Positions 33,506 to 41,224 of a stretch of 64,000 bases of DNA are shown here, piece after piece (the first letter of the stretch is position 1; each line of letters starts with the position of its first letter). The notes beneath the pieces were generated by a model. It was not told where the DNA came from, ran no database searches, and saw only the letters and a list, made by a program, of their open reading frames with translations. The stretch lies in assembly GCA_025463305.1 (NCBI GenBank), contig JAOBWK010000069.1, positions 50,969 to 114,968 of the forward strand, given 5' to 3'. This stretch comes from Ilumatobacteraceae bacterium (GTDB lineage Bacteria > Actinomycetota > Acidimicrobiia > Acidimicrobiales > Ilumatobacteraceae). The position numbers were made by a program, and so were the translations under genes.

Positions 33506-34087
33506 ATGTCAGTTCTGCACGAGGTGCTCAGTGCCAACGAGGCCTACGCGGCCGACTTCGGTGACAAGTCCGAACTCGCGCTGCCGCCGGCACGCGGCTT
33601 TTCGATCCTCACGTGCATGGACGCACGTCTCGATCCGGCCAAGTACGCCGGCCTGAGCGAGGGGGACGCGCATGTCATCCGCAACGCGGGCGGACGCGCC
33701 AGCGACGACGCGATCCGCTCGCTCGTCATCTCCTACAAGCTGCTCGGGACCAAGGAGTGGTTCGTCATCCACCACTCCAACTGCGGCATGGAGTTCTTCA
33801 CCGACGTGGTCATCCGCGACCTGCTCGCCAGCAGCCTCGAGACCGCAGCGCTCGATGCCGACGGCTTCCACGATGTCGGCACCGGTCCCGGCTCGACCGA
33901 GGCGGCGTACATCGACTGGCTCACCATCGGCGATCAGGCGCAGAGCGTCACGGCCGACGTCGAGCGCATCCGCAACCACCCGCTGGTGCCGGCAGGCATC
34001 CCGATCTACGGCTACATCTACGACGTCAAGACCGGCCGCCTCGTCGAGGTGCCGACAGCGACCGCTGCCGGAGCCGTCGCGGCCTGA
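33506..34087 (+). CDS. Beta-class carbonic anhydrase
   Basis: Interconverts CO2 and bicarbonate in the cytosol. The 193-residue protein shows the zinc cysteine and Asp-Arg pair in LTCMDARLD near residues 36-44, [20 protein letters not shown] near 57-77 and the His and second Cys ligands in [13 protein letters not shown] near 87-100, the compact prokaryotic beta-CA form. AGGAG stands 7 nt before the ATG. It is divergent from the SsuD/cysteine-dioxygenase operon, and the shared upstream region holds a direct repeat, so co-regulation is possible but not shown. Confidence 0.9.
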   Translation: MSVLHEVLSANEAYAADFGDKSELALPPARGFSILTCMDARLDPAKYAGLSEGDAHVIRNAGGRASDDAIRSLVISYKLLGTKEWFVIHHSNCGMEFFTDVVIRDLLASSLETAALDADGFHDVGTGPGSTEAAYIDWLTIGDQAQSVTADVERIRNHPLVPAGIPIYGYIYDVKTGRLVEVPTATAAGAVAA

Positions 34088-34188
34088 GGACATTCGGCCG
34101 GCTGCCGTTTGATCGAACTGGGATTCGGGCAACAGCCTCAGTAACCACATGCCCGTCGTCACAGATGGGCCTTGTACGGAGGTGTCTC

Positions 34189-35052
34189 ATGCTCAGAGGA
34201 ACTCGACTACGACGCACGACTGCGGCCGTCGGAGGTGTGCTCGCGGTCGCGTTGGTGGGCCTCGTCCCCAATGGCGCTGCGCACGCCACGTCGCCGGCGA
34301 CCGGTAACTTCGACCGGCTGCACGGGGCCGGGGACGGCGTCAACTGGGCGGTGACCGGTTGGGCCGTCGACCTCGACACCCCGACCACGCCGGTGACCGT
34401 CAGCGTCTCGATCGACGGCAGCTCGGTCAAGAGCGCAACGGCGAGCGAAGCCCGAGACGACGTCGCCGCGCGCTACCCCACGGTCGGCGCAGATCACGGC
34501 TACACGCTGATGATCCCGATCCCCGCTGTCGCAGGTACTCACTACGTGTGCGTGTACGCCACGGACACCGACGGCAGCGGAGCGACCTCGCTGATCGGCT
34601 GCAAGACGGGGTTCTCCGCCGGGATCGTGACCGCGCCGACCACGACTCCGACCACGACGCCGACGGCATCCACCACGCCGACCACGGCCGCGCCGACCAC
34701 GACGGTGGCCGCGCTCCCGCCGAACCGTCCGGCGTCGGGGTTCTTCGATCGGCTCTTCGGCAGCACCGCAGCCCACACCTGGACGATGACCGGCTGGGCC
34801 GTCGATCTGGACACTCCCGGGGCCGCTGTTGCCGTGAACGTCTACGTGGACGGTGTGATCGTGTCCACGTCCAGCGCGAACGGGAGTCGCCCTGACGTCG
34901 CGGCCCGCTATCCGTTCGTCGGCGATGCCCACGGCTACGCCATCACGCTGCCGATGCCGGCCGCTGGTCTCCACTTCGTCTGCATCGGCGCCGTCGACAC
35001 CGGCACCAACACCAGCTCGTTGATCGGCTGCCGCTTCGGCGTCAGCAGCTGA
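34189..35052 (+). CDS. Secreted protein with two related beta-domains
   Basis: A 287-residue exported protein: signal peptide MLRGTRLRRTTAAVGGVLAVAL with cleavage likely after AHA near residue 33. Two copies of a domain of about 95 residues follow (starting near 37 and 185), each with GWAVDLDTP, a DVAARYP segment, HGY and paired late cysteines (HYVCVYATDTDGS / HFVCIGAVDTGTN, then SLIGC). A 35-residue Thr/Pro-rich linker separates them. GGAGG lies 8 nt before the ATG. No function recognised; the duplicated domain with a glycosylation-type linker suggests an outer cell-envelope role. Confidence 0.75.
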   Translation: MLRGTRLRRTTAAVGGVLAVALVGLVPNGAAHATSPATGNFDRLHGAGDGVNWAVTGWAVDLDTPTTPVTVSVSIDGSSVKSATASEARDDVAARYPTVGADHGYTLMIPIPAVAGTHYVCVYATDTDGSGATSLIGCKTGFSAGIVTAPTTTPTTTPTASTTPTTAAPTTTVAALPPNRPASGFFDRLFGSTAAHTWTMTGWAVDLDTPGAAVAVNVYVDGVIVSTSSANGSRPDVAARYPFVGDAHGYAITLPMPAAGLHFVCIGAVDTGTNTSSLIGCRFGVSS

Positions 35053-35053
35053 C

Positions 35054-35135
35054 GATCCGGCGTCTCGTCGCGGAACTTGCAGGCACCGCGGATCCCATCG
35101 GATCGACGTGCCTGCGAGTTCCGCAGACGCCGATC
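35054..35135. repeat. Long interrupted inverted repeat beside tRNA-Thr
   Basis: GGCGTCT at 35059-35065 and GCGGAACTTGCAGGCA at 35070-35085 pair with TGCCTGCGAGTTCCGC (35109-35124) and AGACGCC (35125-35131), with GATC extending both ends. That gives about 26 paired bases with one mismatch and a 4-nt bulge around a 23-nt loop. It lies between the secreted-protein gene and the convergent tRNA and may be a two-sided terminator or a mobile-element remnant. Confidence 0.75.
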
Positions 35136-35162
35136 TGCGGTCGGCGGCGGAGCGGCCAACAC

Positions 35163-35238
35163 TGGAGCCCAGACAGGGAATCGAACCCTGGACCTTTTCA
35201 TTACGAGTGAAATGCTCTACCGACTGAGCTATCTGGGC
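35163..35238 (-). tRNA. tRNA-Thr (anticodon CGT)
   Basis: Reads GCCCAGATAGCTCAG from 35238, with the 7-bp acceptor stem GCCCAGA/TCTGGGC, a D-arm with AGCTCAGTCGG, the anticodon stem TTTCA/TGAAA around CTCGTAA (anticodon CGT, codon ACG), and a T-arm with GGTTCGATTCC. The discriminator is T and the CCA end is encoded (35163-35165). The 72-nt body is followed by these 4 nt. Confidence 0.96.
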
Positions 35239-35274
35239 GTGGGTGGAGATGTTAGCGGCGCATCCCCGGCGCAC

Positions 35275-35811
35275 CTACGGTCGATTGCCGCGATCGCCGT
35301 CGCGCTGGGACAGCTTCGAACCGCGGACGTAGTAGCGGTCGTGCCACATGCCTCGCGGGTCCTCGCCCTCCACCGGCATCCGCCACGACGTCATGTGCGT
35401 CGTCGAAGCCGTGAGGTCGACGGCGCACAGTGCTCGGGGCTGATCGTCGGTGCCGTCGACGTAGGCGTTGGCCGCTTCGACGGTGATGTAGCGGGCCGCG
35501 ATCGCCCGGTACAGGTGCTGCCACAGGCGGTCGCGACCGGGTTGATAGAGGACCTGGACGTGGGCTTGCAACGTGACCTTGCGGTAGGGCAGCTCGTCCT
35601 CGTCGACCGAGATGCCGATCCGCGGATCGCGCAGCATGTTCTGCCAGATGGCCGCCGGCTCGCGAGGGGTGAAGCAGAGCAGGTTGCCGTCGAGGATGAA
35701 CCACAGCGGCACGATGCGCGGCATGCCGCCGTAGTCGACGGTGGCGACGCGGGCGAGGTGGTTCGGCTCGGCGAGGAAGCCGTAGATCTCGTCCTCACTG
35801 AGCTTCGGCAT
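35275..35811 (-). CDS. Pyridoxamine 5'-phosphate oxidase-fold protein
   Basis: A 178-residue split-barrel flavin-binding protein. The start MPKLSEDEIYGFLAEPNHLARVATVDYGGMPRIVPLWF and the following LLCFTPREPAAIWQNMLRDPRIGISVDEDELPYRKVTLQAHVQV are typical of the PNPOx-like superfamily, many actinobacterial members of which bind FMN, haem or F420. The substrate is unknown, and true PdxH activity is unlikely because PdxH C-terminal residues are not apparent. It precedes the tRNA-Thr gene on the same strand by 36 bp. Confidence 0.8.
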   Translation of the reverse strand: MPKLSEDEIYGFLAEPNHLARVATVDYGGMPRIVPLWFILDGNLLCFTPREPAAIWQNMLRDPRIGISVDEDELPYRKVTLQAHVQVLYQPGRDRLWQHLYRAIAARYITVEAANAYVDGTDDQPRALCAVDLTASTTHMTSWRMPVEGEDPRGMWHDRYYVRGSKLSQRDGDRGNRP

Positions 35812-35829
35812 GCTGCAGGTCTACTCGAT

Positions 35830-36897
35830 TCAGGCAGGCACGCTGGGCAGCTCGAACAGGAGTGCTTGCAACAGCAACTGTTCGTTCGGGTTCCGGTCCA
35901 GCGCCTCGAGCGCCTGGTGGATCCGCGAGATCGCGACGACTGCAGCATCCGGTCGTGGCATCGCGCCCGCCACCATCGCGTCGCGGTACGAGCCGGCGAG
36001 CGTGGCGAGGCCGGCGCGCAGCTCGTCGACCCGATGTCGGCGGAGCTCGCGCTTGTGTCGTTCCTCGAGGGCCTTCTTGCCGCTGCCGCGCTCGCCGAGC
36101 GAGGCGATGCGCGCCTCCATCGCCGAGACCTCGGCGGCGTGCCGTTCGGTCAGCGGTGCCGCGGCCGCCTCGATCTCGCCGAGCAGCGCGTCGACGGTGG
36201 CGAACACGGTGGCACCGGTGCCGTCGAGGCGACTCGGTGTCTGGGCGAACATCGCCCGCCGGGCGGCGAGGTGGGTGTCGTTGGCCAACAGGCGAGCGCG
36301 GGTGAGATCGCCCCGAGCGGATGACGCCGCTTCGAGCGCGCGCTCGCCGCTGATGCCCTCGGCGACGAGTGTGGCCACCACGACGTCGTCGCGGATCGGC
36401 TGGAAGTCGACGCGGATGCAGCGCGAGGCGATGGTCACGAGATCGGGCGGCATGAAGTCGGCGAGGATGATGAACACCGTGCTGGCGGGTGGCTCCTCGA
36501 TCGTCTTCAGCAGCTTGGCCGCGGCTTCCGGGCTGAGCAGGTGGAACTCGTCGAGGATCAGTACCTTGCGGTTGCTCTCGTTCGGCGCGAGCGCCGCGAG
36601 GCGGATGATCTCGTCGGCCTGGTCCTTGGAGATCGCCGCGCCGACGCGAGCGAACTCGCGCACGTCGGGATGCTGGCCGGCGAGGGCGAGGCGGGCGTCG
36701 CGCTGGTACGGATCGTCGACGCCGGCGAGGAGCAGCGCGGCGAACGCTCGCGCCGCTTCGTTCTTGGTGCTGCCGGCCGGTCCGACGAACAGGTAGGCAT
36801 GCAGAGGATGCGGCGCCGACGCCTCGAGCCGACGCACGGCCGTGGCCTGACCGACGACACCGTCCCAGACGCTCGCATCCATCATGTCGAGCGTCAT
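35830..36897 (-). CDS. holB: DNA polymerase III subunit delta'
   Basis: A clamp-loader subunit of 355 residues. It has VVGQATAVRRLEAS near residue 14, a degenerate P-loop GPAGSTKNEAARAFA near 39 where a normal ATPase has GxxGxGKT, the Walker-B-like VLILDEFHLLSPEAAAKLLKTIEEPP near 113-138 and SRCIRVDFQP (sensor/arginine-finger region SRC). The altered P-loop fits delta', which does not hydrolyse ATP. No zinc-binding CXnCXXC insert is present. The ATG overlaps the tmk stop by 4 nt, so tmk-holB forms an operon, as in many bacteria. Confidence 0.92.
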   Translation of the reverse strand: MTLDMMDASVWDGVVGQATAVRRLEASAPHPLHAYLFVGPAGSTKNEAARAFAALLLAGVDDPYQRDARLALAGQHPDVREFARVGAAISKDQADEIIRLAALAPNESNRKVLILDEFHLLSPEAAAKLLKTIEEPPASTVFIILADFMPPDLVTIASRCIRVDFQPIRDDVVVATLVAEGISGERALEAASSARGDLTRARLLANDTHLAARRAMFAQTPSRLDGTGATVFATVDALLGEIEAAAAPLTERHAAEVSAMEARIASLGERGSGKKALEERHKRELRRHRVDELRAGLATLAGSYRDAMVAGAMPRPDAAVVAISRIHQALEALDRNPNEQLLLQALLFELPSVPA

Positions 36898-37508
36898 CAG
36901 ATGCCGAGCCGGTCGCGCACGGTGCTGCGGATGAGCGCGGCGACGTCGTCCTTGGTGCCCGTGCCGTCGATGACCAACCAGCGCGTCGCGTCGGCGGCCG
37001 CCATCTCGGCGAACCCGGCGCGCACCCGGGCGTGGAACGCGTCGTCGGCCTGCTCGAACCGGTCGAGGTCGCGGCTGCTCATCCGCTCGGCGAGGATCTC
37101 CGGCGGGACGTCGATGAGCAGCACCAGCTCGGGCCACGTGCCGTCGAGCGCCCAGTCGTTGATCCGCCGCACGGTGTCGATGGCGACGCCGCGGCCGTAG
37201 CCCTGATAGGCGAGGCTCGAGTAGGCACTGCGATCGCTGACGACGTGTCGACCAGCGGCGAGCGACGGCCGGATGACCTCGGCGAGGTGCTGGGCCCGGT
37301 CGGCGGCGATGAGCAGCACCTCGGCGTGATCGGACAGATGGTGGTTCTCCGTGTCGTGCAGGATGTCGCGGATGGAGGCGCCGATGCGCGTGCCCCCGGT
37401 CTCGCGGGTGAGGACGGCGTCGAGCTCGGCCGCGAGCCGCACCGCATGCGTGCTCTTCCCACACGCCTCGGCGCCTTCGAGAGCGATGTATCGGCCCGGC
37501 CCGGTCAC
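36897..37508 (-). CDS. tmk: Thymidylate kinase
   Basis: Phosphorylates dTMP to dTDP with ATP. The 203-residue protein has the P-loop ALEGAEACGKSTHAVRLA starting at residue 8, DRSAYSSLAYQGYGRG (dTMP-binding DR(Y/S) motif) near 93, VLLIDVPPEILAERMSSRDLDRFE near 132 and a C-terminal helix. GTG 37508 is chosen: TATGGT on the minus strand (37516-37521) lies 7 nt before it, and the protein then starts MTGPGRYIALEG, as in other TMKs. The ATG at 37520 would add four residues but overlaps the -10. Coupled to holB by a 4-nt overlap. Confidence 0.9.
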   Translation of the reverse strand: MTGPGRYIALEGAEACGKSTHAVRLAAELDAVLTRETGGTRIGASIRDILHDTENHHLSDHAEVLLIAADRAQHLAEVIRPSLAAGRHVVSDRSAYSSLAYQGYGRGVAIDTVRRINDWALDGTWPELVLLIDVPPEILAERMSSRDLDRFEQADDAFHARVRAGFAEMAAADATRWLVIDGTGTKDDVAALIRSTVRDRLGI

Positions 37509-37577
37509 GACCAGCACCATAGCGGTCGGTCCGATGCGGTCCTCGGGGAACCCGGTTGCCGACGCCTCGGCGTTGCT

Positions 37578-37600
37578 GTACCATATTCTGGTACTACGAT
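37578..37600 (+). promoter_or_regulatory. Palindrome and -10 before the methyltransferase
   Basis: GTACCATATTCTGGTAC at 37578-37594 is a 6-5-6 palindrome, and TACGAT follows at 37595-37600 as a possible -10, 18 nt before the ATG at 37619. The palindrome would overlap the promoter spacer and looks like an operator. No regulator gene is adjacent. Confidence 0.5.
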
Positions 37601-37618
37601 CCCGAAATGTGAGACGAC

Positions 37619-38449
37619 ATGAGCGACAACTCGAACCGCAGTGACACCGAGCGGTACACCCACGGCCATCACGAGTCGGTGCTCCGGTCGCACACCTGGC
37701 GCACGGTCGACAACTCGGCGGCCTACCTCGCGACCGCGCTGGTGCCGGGGGCAACGGTGCTCGACGTCGGCTGCGGCCCCGGCACGATCACGGTCGACAT
37801 GGCGGCTCGCGTGGCGCCCGGCAAGGTGATCGGTGTCGATGCCGGCGCGGACGTGATCGCCCAGGCCCAGCAGCTCGCCGCGCAGACGGGTGTGTCGAAC
37901 GTGGACTTCCGGACCGGTGATGCGTACGCGCTCGGCTTCGCGGACGACACCTTCGACGTGGTCCACGCGCACCAGACGTTGCAGCACGTGGCCGATCCGG
38001 TCGCGGTGCTGCGCGAGATGCATCGCGTCGCCAAGCCCGGCGGCGTGGTGGCAGCGCGTGATGGAGACTACGCCGGCATGGTCTGGTACCCGCAGCTGCC
38101 CGGCCTCGATCGCTGGATGGACACCTACCAGCGCGTCGCCAGGGCCAACGGCGGCGAGCCCGATGCCGGGCGACGGCTGCGGCTGTGGGCCACCCAGGCC
38201 GGGTTCACCGACATCACGTCGACCGGCACGATGTGGTGCTTCGCATCCGACGCCGACCGAACGTGGTGGGGTTCGATGTGGGCCGACCGCGTCCGCGACT
38301 CGATCTTCGCCACCCAGGCCGTCGAGCGCGGCGTCGCGACGCAGGACGACATCGAGATGATGCGCGCGACGTGGCTGGCATGGATCGACGCCCCGGGTTC
38401 GTGGTTCGAGATCCCCAACGGCGAGATCCTCTGCCGCAAGGCCGGCTGA
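37619..38449 (+). CDS. Class I SAM-dependent methyltransferase
   Basis: A 276-residue Rossmann-fold methyltransferase of the UbiE/Methyltransf_11 type. Motif I is VLDVGCGPGTITVDMA near residues 47-62, the acidic loop VIGVDAGADVI near 72, then FRTGDAYALGFADDTFDVVHAHQTLQHV (motif II) and LREMHRVAKPGGVVAARDGDY (motif III). C-terminal residues 150-276 form a Trp-rich cap region. The substrate is unknown. An operator-like palindrome lies in its promoter. It converges on topA with only 7 bp between stop codons. Confidence 0.87.
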   Translation: MSDNSNRSDTERYTHGHHESVLRSHTWRTVDNSAAYLATALVPGATVLDVGCGPGTITVDMAARVAPGKVIGVDAGADVIAQAQQLAAQTGVSNVDFRTGDAYALGFADDTFDVVHAHQTLQHVADPVAVLREMHRVAKPGGVVAARDGDYAGMVWYPQLPGLDRWMDTYQRVARANGGEPDAGRRLRLWATQAGFTDITSTGTMWCFASDADRTWWGSMWADRVRDSIFATQAVERGVATQDDIEMMRATWLAWIDAPGSWFEIPNGEILCRKAG

Positions 38450-38456
38450 CGCGACC

Positions 38457-41126
38457 TCAGGCCTTCTTTGCCGCAGCCTTCTTGGCGGGTGCCTTCTTCT
38501 TGGCCGGCGCCTTCTTGGTCGCGGCCGTGACGCGCTTGGCCGCGGCCTTCTTGGTGGCGGCGGCCTTCTTGCCGGGCACGCCGCCCTTCTCGATGATGGC
38601 TTCGCGGCGGATCGCCAGCAGCTCGTACGCCCGCTCGTTCGGCATCGCGTCGAGACGGTCGCCCTTGCTCAGCGAAGCGTTCGTCTCGCCGTCGGTGACG
38701 TACACGCCGAACTTGCCGTCCTTGGCCACCACCGGCTTGTCGCTCACCGGATCGACGCCGAACTCGCGCAGCGGACCCTTCGAGGCGAGCGACGGACCGC
38801 CGCGCTTGTAGCTCTTCGGCTGGGAGAAGATCTCGAGCGCCTGGGGCAACGTGATCTCCAGCAACTGCTCCTCGGAGTTGATGTTGCGGTAGTCCTTGCC
38901 CTTCTGGACGTAGGGACCGTAACGACCGTTGTTGGCGACGATGGCCAGACCGTCGGCGGGATCGTTGCCCAACGTGCGCGGCAGCAGGAGCAGGTCGCTG
39001 GCGTCCTTGACGGTGATCCGGTCGAGGCTCATCGTCTTGAACAGGCTCGCCATCTTGGGCTTCTCCATGCCGGGCGGGAGATCGTCGGGCGTGCCCCACT
39101 GCACGTAGGGGCCGTAGCGACCGCTCTTCGCGAACACCGGGAGGCCGTCGATCTCACCGATCGGCGTGTCGCTCTTCGGCTGGGCGAGCAGCACGAGCGC
39201 GGCCTCGACCGTGAGCTCGTCGGGCGTCATGTCCTCGGGGATGCTCGCCGTGTCGTCGCCGCGCTTGACGTACGGCCCGTACTTGCCGGGCTTGGCGACG
39301 ATCTCGACGCCGTTGGGATCCAGGCCGATCGGGAACGTGTTGATCTCCGCGGCATCGATCTCGTCGAGGTTCTCGGTGACGAGCCGCTTCAGGCCCGGCA
39401 GCGCGACGTCGGACTCGTCGCCGAAGTAGAAGGTCTGCAGCCACTTGTCCTTCTGCTGCTCGCTCCGCGCGATCTTGTCGAGGTCCTCCTCGATGCGCGC
39501 CGTGAACGCGTAGTCGACCAGGCCGTCGAAGTGCTTCTCGAGCAGACCGACGACGGCGAACGCGGTCCAGGTCGGCACGAGCGCCTGACCCTTCTTCCAC
39601 ACGTAGCCGCGGTCCTGCACCGTCTGGATGATGCTCGCCCAGGTGCTGGGCCGACCGATGCCGAGCTCCTCGAGCCGCTTGACGATGCTGGCCTCGGTGT
39701 AGCGGGCCGGCGGCGAAGTGGCGTGCCCGTTGGGCGTGATCGAGGCGACGGGCACGGTCTGGCCGATGGTGAGCACCGGCAGCAGTGCTTCCTTCTCCTC
39801 CTCGGCGGCATCCTCGTCGGTGGACTCGACGTACACCTGGCGGTAGCCGGCGAAGGTGATGGTGGTGCCGCTCGCCGCGAACTCGCACAGTTCGGCGCGC
39901 CCGGCGCTGGATGCGGTGGCTTCGAGGCGCACGCTCACGGTGGTGCCCGCTGCGTCGGCCATCTGGGATGCGAGGGTGCGCTGCCAGATCATCCGGTAGA
40001 GCGCGAGCTCCTGGGCGTTCAGCTCGGCGGACACCTGGTCGGGCGCGCGCAGCGGCGTGGTGGGCCGGATGGCCTCGTGGGCCTCCTGCGCGTTCTTGAT
40101 CTTGGTGGTGAACTGCCGGGGCGCCTTCGACAGGAACTGCTGGCCGTACGCGCGGCCGACTTCGGCTCGAACGGCGGAGAGCGCCTCGTCGCTGAGCACC
40201 ACGTTGTCGGTACGCATGTAGGTGATGAAGCCGCGCTCGTACAGGCCCTGGGCGACGCGCATGACCTGCGCCGCGCCGAGGCGGAGCTTGCGCCCACCCT
40301 CTTGCTGCAGCGTGCTCGTCATGAACGGCGCCTTGGGGCTGCTGCGGTACGGCTTCTCCTCGACCGAGCGGACGGTGACCGTGGCGTCGGAGAGGCCGGC
40401 GGCCAGCGCCCGGGCATGTGCTTCGTCGACGACCACGACGTTCTGCTTGGCCTTGCCGTCGCTCGCGAAGTCCTTGCCGGTGGCCACCTTGGTGCTGTCG
40501 AGCCCGACGAGCGTTGCCGTGAACGCGGGCGACGTGCCGGTCAGCAGGTCGATGTCCCAGTACCCGGCGGTGACGAAGGCGATGCGCTCGCGCTCGCGCT
40601 CGACGACCAGGCGAATGGTGGGGCTCTGCACGCGACCGGCCGAGAGGCCGCGGTTGACGCGACGCCACAGCACCGGGCTGACCTCGTAGCCGTACAGCCG
40701 GTCGAGGATGCGCCGGGTCTCGGCCGCATCGACGAGCCCGTAGTCGAGGCCACGCGGGTTGTCGACGGCATGCTCGATCGCAGCCTTGGTGATCTCGTGG
40801 AAGACCATCCGCTTCACCGGGATCTTCGGCTTCAGGTACTCGAGGAGGTGCCAGCTGATGGCCTCGCCCTCGCGGTCTTCGTCCGTCGCGAGGTAGAGCT
40901 CGCTCGCATCCTTCATCAGGCCGCGCAGGTCCTTGATGACGGTCTTGCCGCGCTCGGTGAGCTCGTAGGTGGGCTTGAAGCCGTTGTCGACGTCGACGGC
41001 CAAGCCCTTGCTCGGCAGGTCGGCGACATGGCCGACGGAGGCGCGCACGTCGTACCCACTGCCGAGGAACTTGGAGATCGTCTTCGCCTTGGCAGGCGAC
41101 TCCACGATGACGAGGGGTTTGGCCAT
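38457..41126 (-). CDS. topA: DNA topoisomerase I
   Basis: Relaxes negative supercoils through a 5'-phosphotyrosyl link; essential for chromosome topology. The 889-residue protein starts LVIVESPAKAKTISKFLG (TOPRIM), has the metal acidic cluster ATDEDREGEAISWHLLE near 98, the catalytic tyrosine in RGFITYMRTDNVVLSDEAL near 315, and several C-terminal Topo_C repeats with a GPYVKRGDD / GPYVQWG / GPYVQKG / GVYVTDGETNASL pattern. The last 40 residues are a Lys/Ala-rich tail typical of actinobacterial TopA, which binds DNA without zinc fingers. GAAGGA precedes the ATG. The mycobacterial topA lies near holB in the same way. Confidence 0.97.
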   Translation of the reverse strand: MAKPLVIVESPAKAKTISKFLGSGYDVRASVGHVADLPSKGLAVDVDNGFKPTYELTERGKTVIKDLRGLMKDASELYLATDEDREGEAISWHLLEYLKPKIPVKRMVFHEITKAAIEHAVDNPRGLDYGLVDAAETRRILDRLYGYEVSPVLWRRVNRGLSAGRVQSPTIRLVVERERERIAFVTAGYWDIDLLTGTSPAFTATLVGLDSTKVATGKDFASDGKAKQNVVVVDEAHARALAAGLSDATVTVRSVEEKPYRSSPKAPFMTSTLQQEGGRKLRLGAAQVMRVAQGLYERGFITYMRTDNVVLSDEALSAVRAEVGRAYGQQFLSKAPRQFTTKIKNAQEAHEAIRPTTPLRAPDQVSAELNAQELALYRMIWQRTLASQMADAAGTTVSVRLEATASSAGRAELCEFAASGTTITFAGYRQVYVESTDEDAAEEEKEALLPVLTIGQTVPVASITPNGHATSPPARYTEASIVKRLEELGIGRPSTWASIIQTVQDRGYVWKKGQALVPTWTAFAVVGLLEKHFDGLVDYAFTARIEEDLDKIARSEQQKDKWLQTFYFGDESDVALPGLKRLVTENLDEIDAAEINTFPIGLDPNGVEIVAKPGKYGPYVKRGDDTASIPEDMTPDELTVEAALVLLAQPKSDTPIGEIDGLPVFAKSGRYGPYVQWGTPDDLPPGMEKPKMASLFKTMSLDRITVKDASDLLLLPRTLGNDPADGLAIVANNGRYGPYVQKGKDYRNINSEEQLLEITLPQALEIFSQPKSYKRGGPSLASKGPLREFGVDPVSDKPVVAKDGKFGVYVTDGETNASLSKGDRLDAMPNERAYELLAIRREAIIEKGGVPGKKAAATKKAAAKRVTAATKKAPAKKKAPAKKAAAKKA

Positions 41127-41135
41127 TGGTCCTTC

Positions 41136-41165
41136 TCGCTAGAGGATGGAGGGTATCCGTGTCAA
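41136..41165 (-). promoter_or_regulatory. Promoter of topA
   Basis: On the minus strand, TTGACA (41160-41165) and TAGCGA (41136-41141) are separated by 18 bp, and the hexamer ends 9 nt before the ATG at 41126. The same 9 nt hold GAAGGA, so the message has almost no leader but a partial ribosome-binding site. Confidence 0.6.
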
Positions 41166-41185
41166 GGCGCGACCTGCGTGCGGTG

Positions 41186-41214
41186 TTGACGTCGGACGCC
41201 GAAGTCCTTACGGT
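41186..41214 (+). promoter_or_regulatory. Promoter of rsgA
   Basis: TTGACG (41186-41191) and TACGGT (41209-41214) have the ideal 17-bp spacing. The hexamer ends 10 nt before ATG 41225, which supports that start over the upstream in-frame GTG at 41159. It lies divergent from the topA promoter. Confidence 0.65.
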
Positions 41215-41224
41215 CATCGGCACG

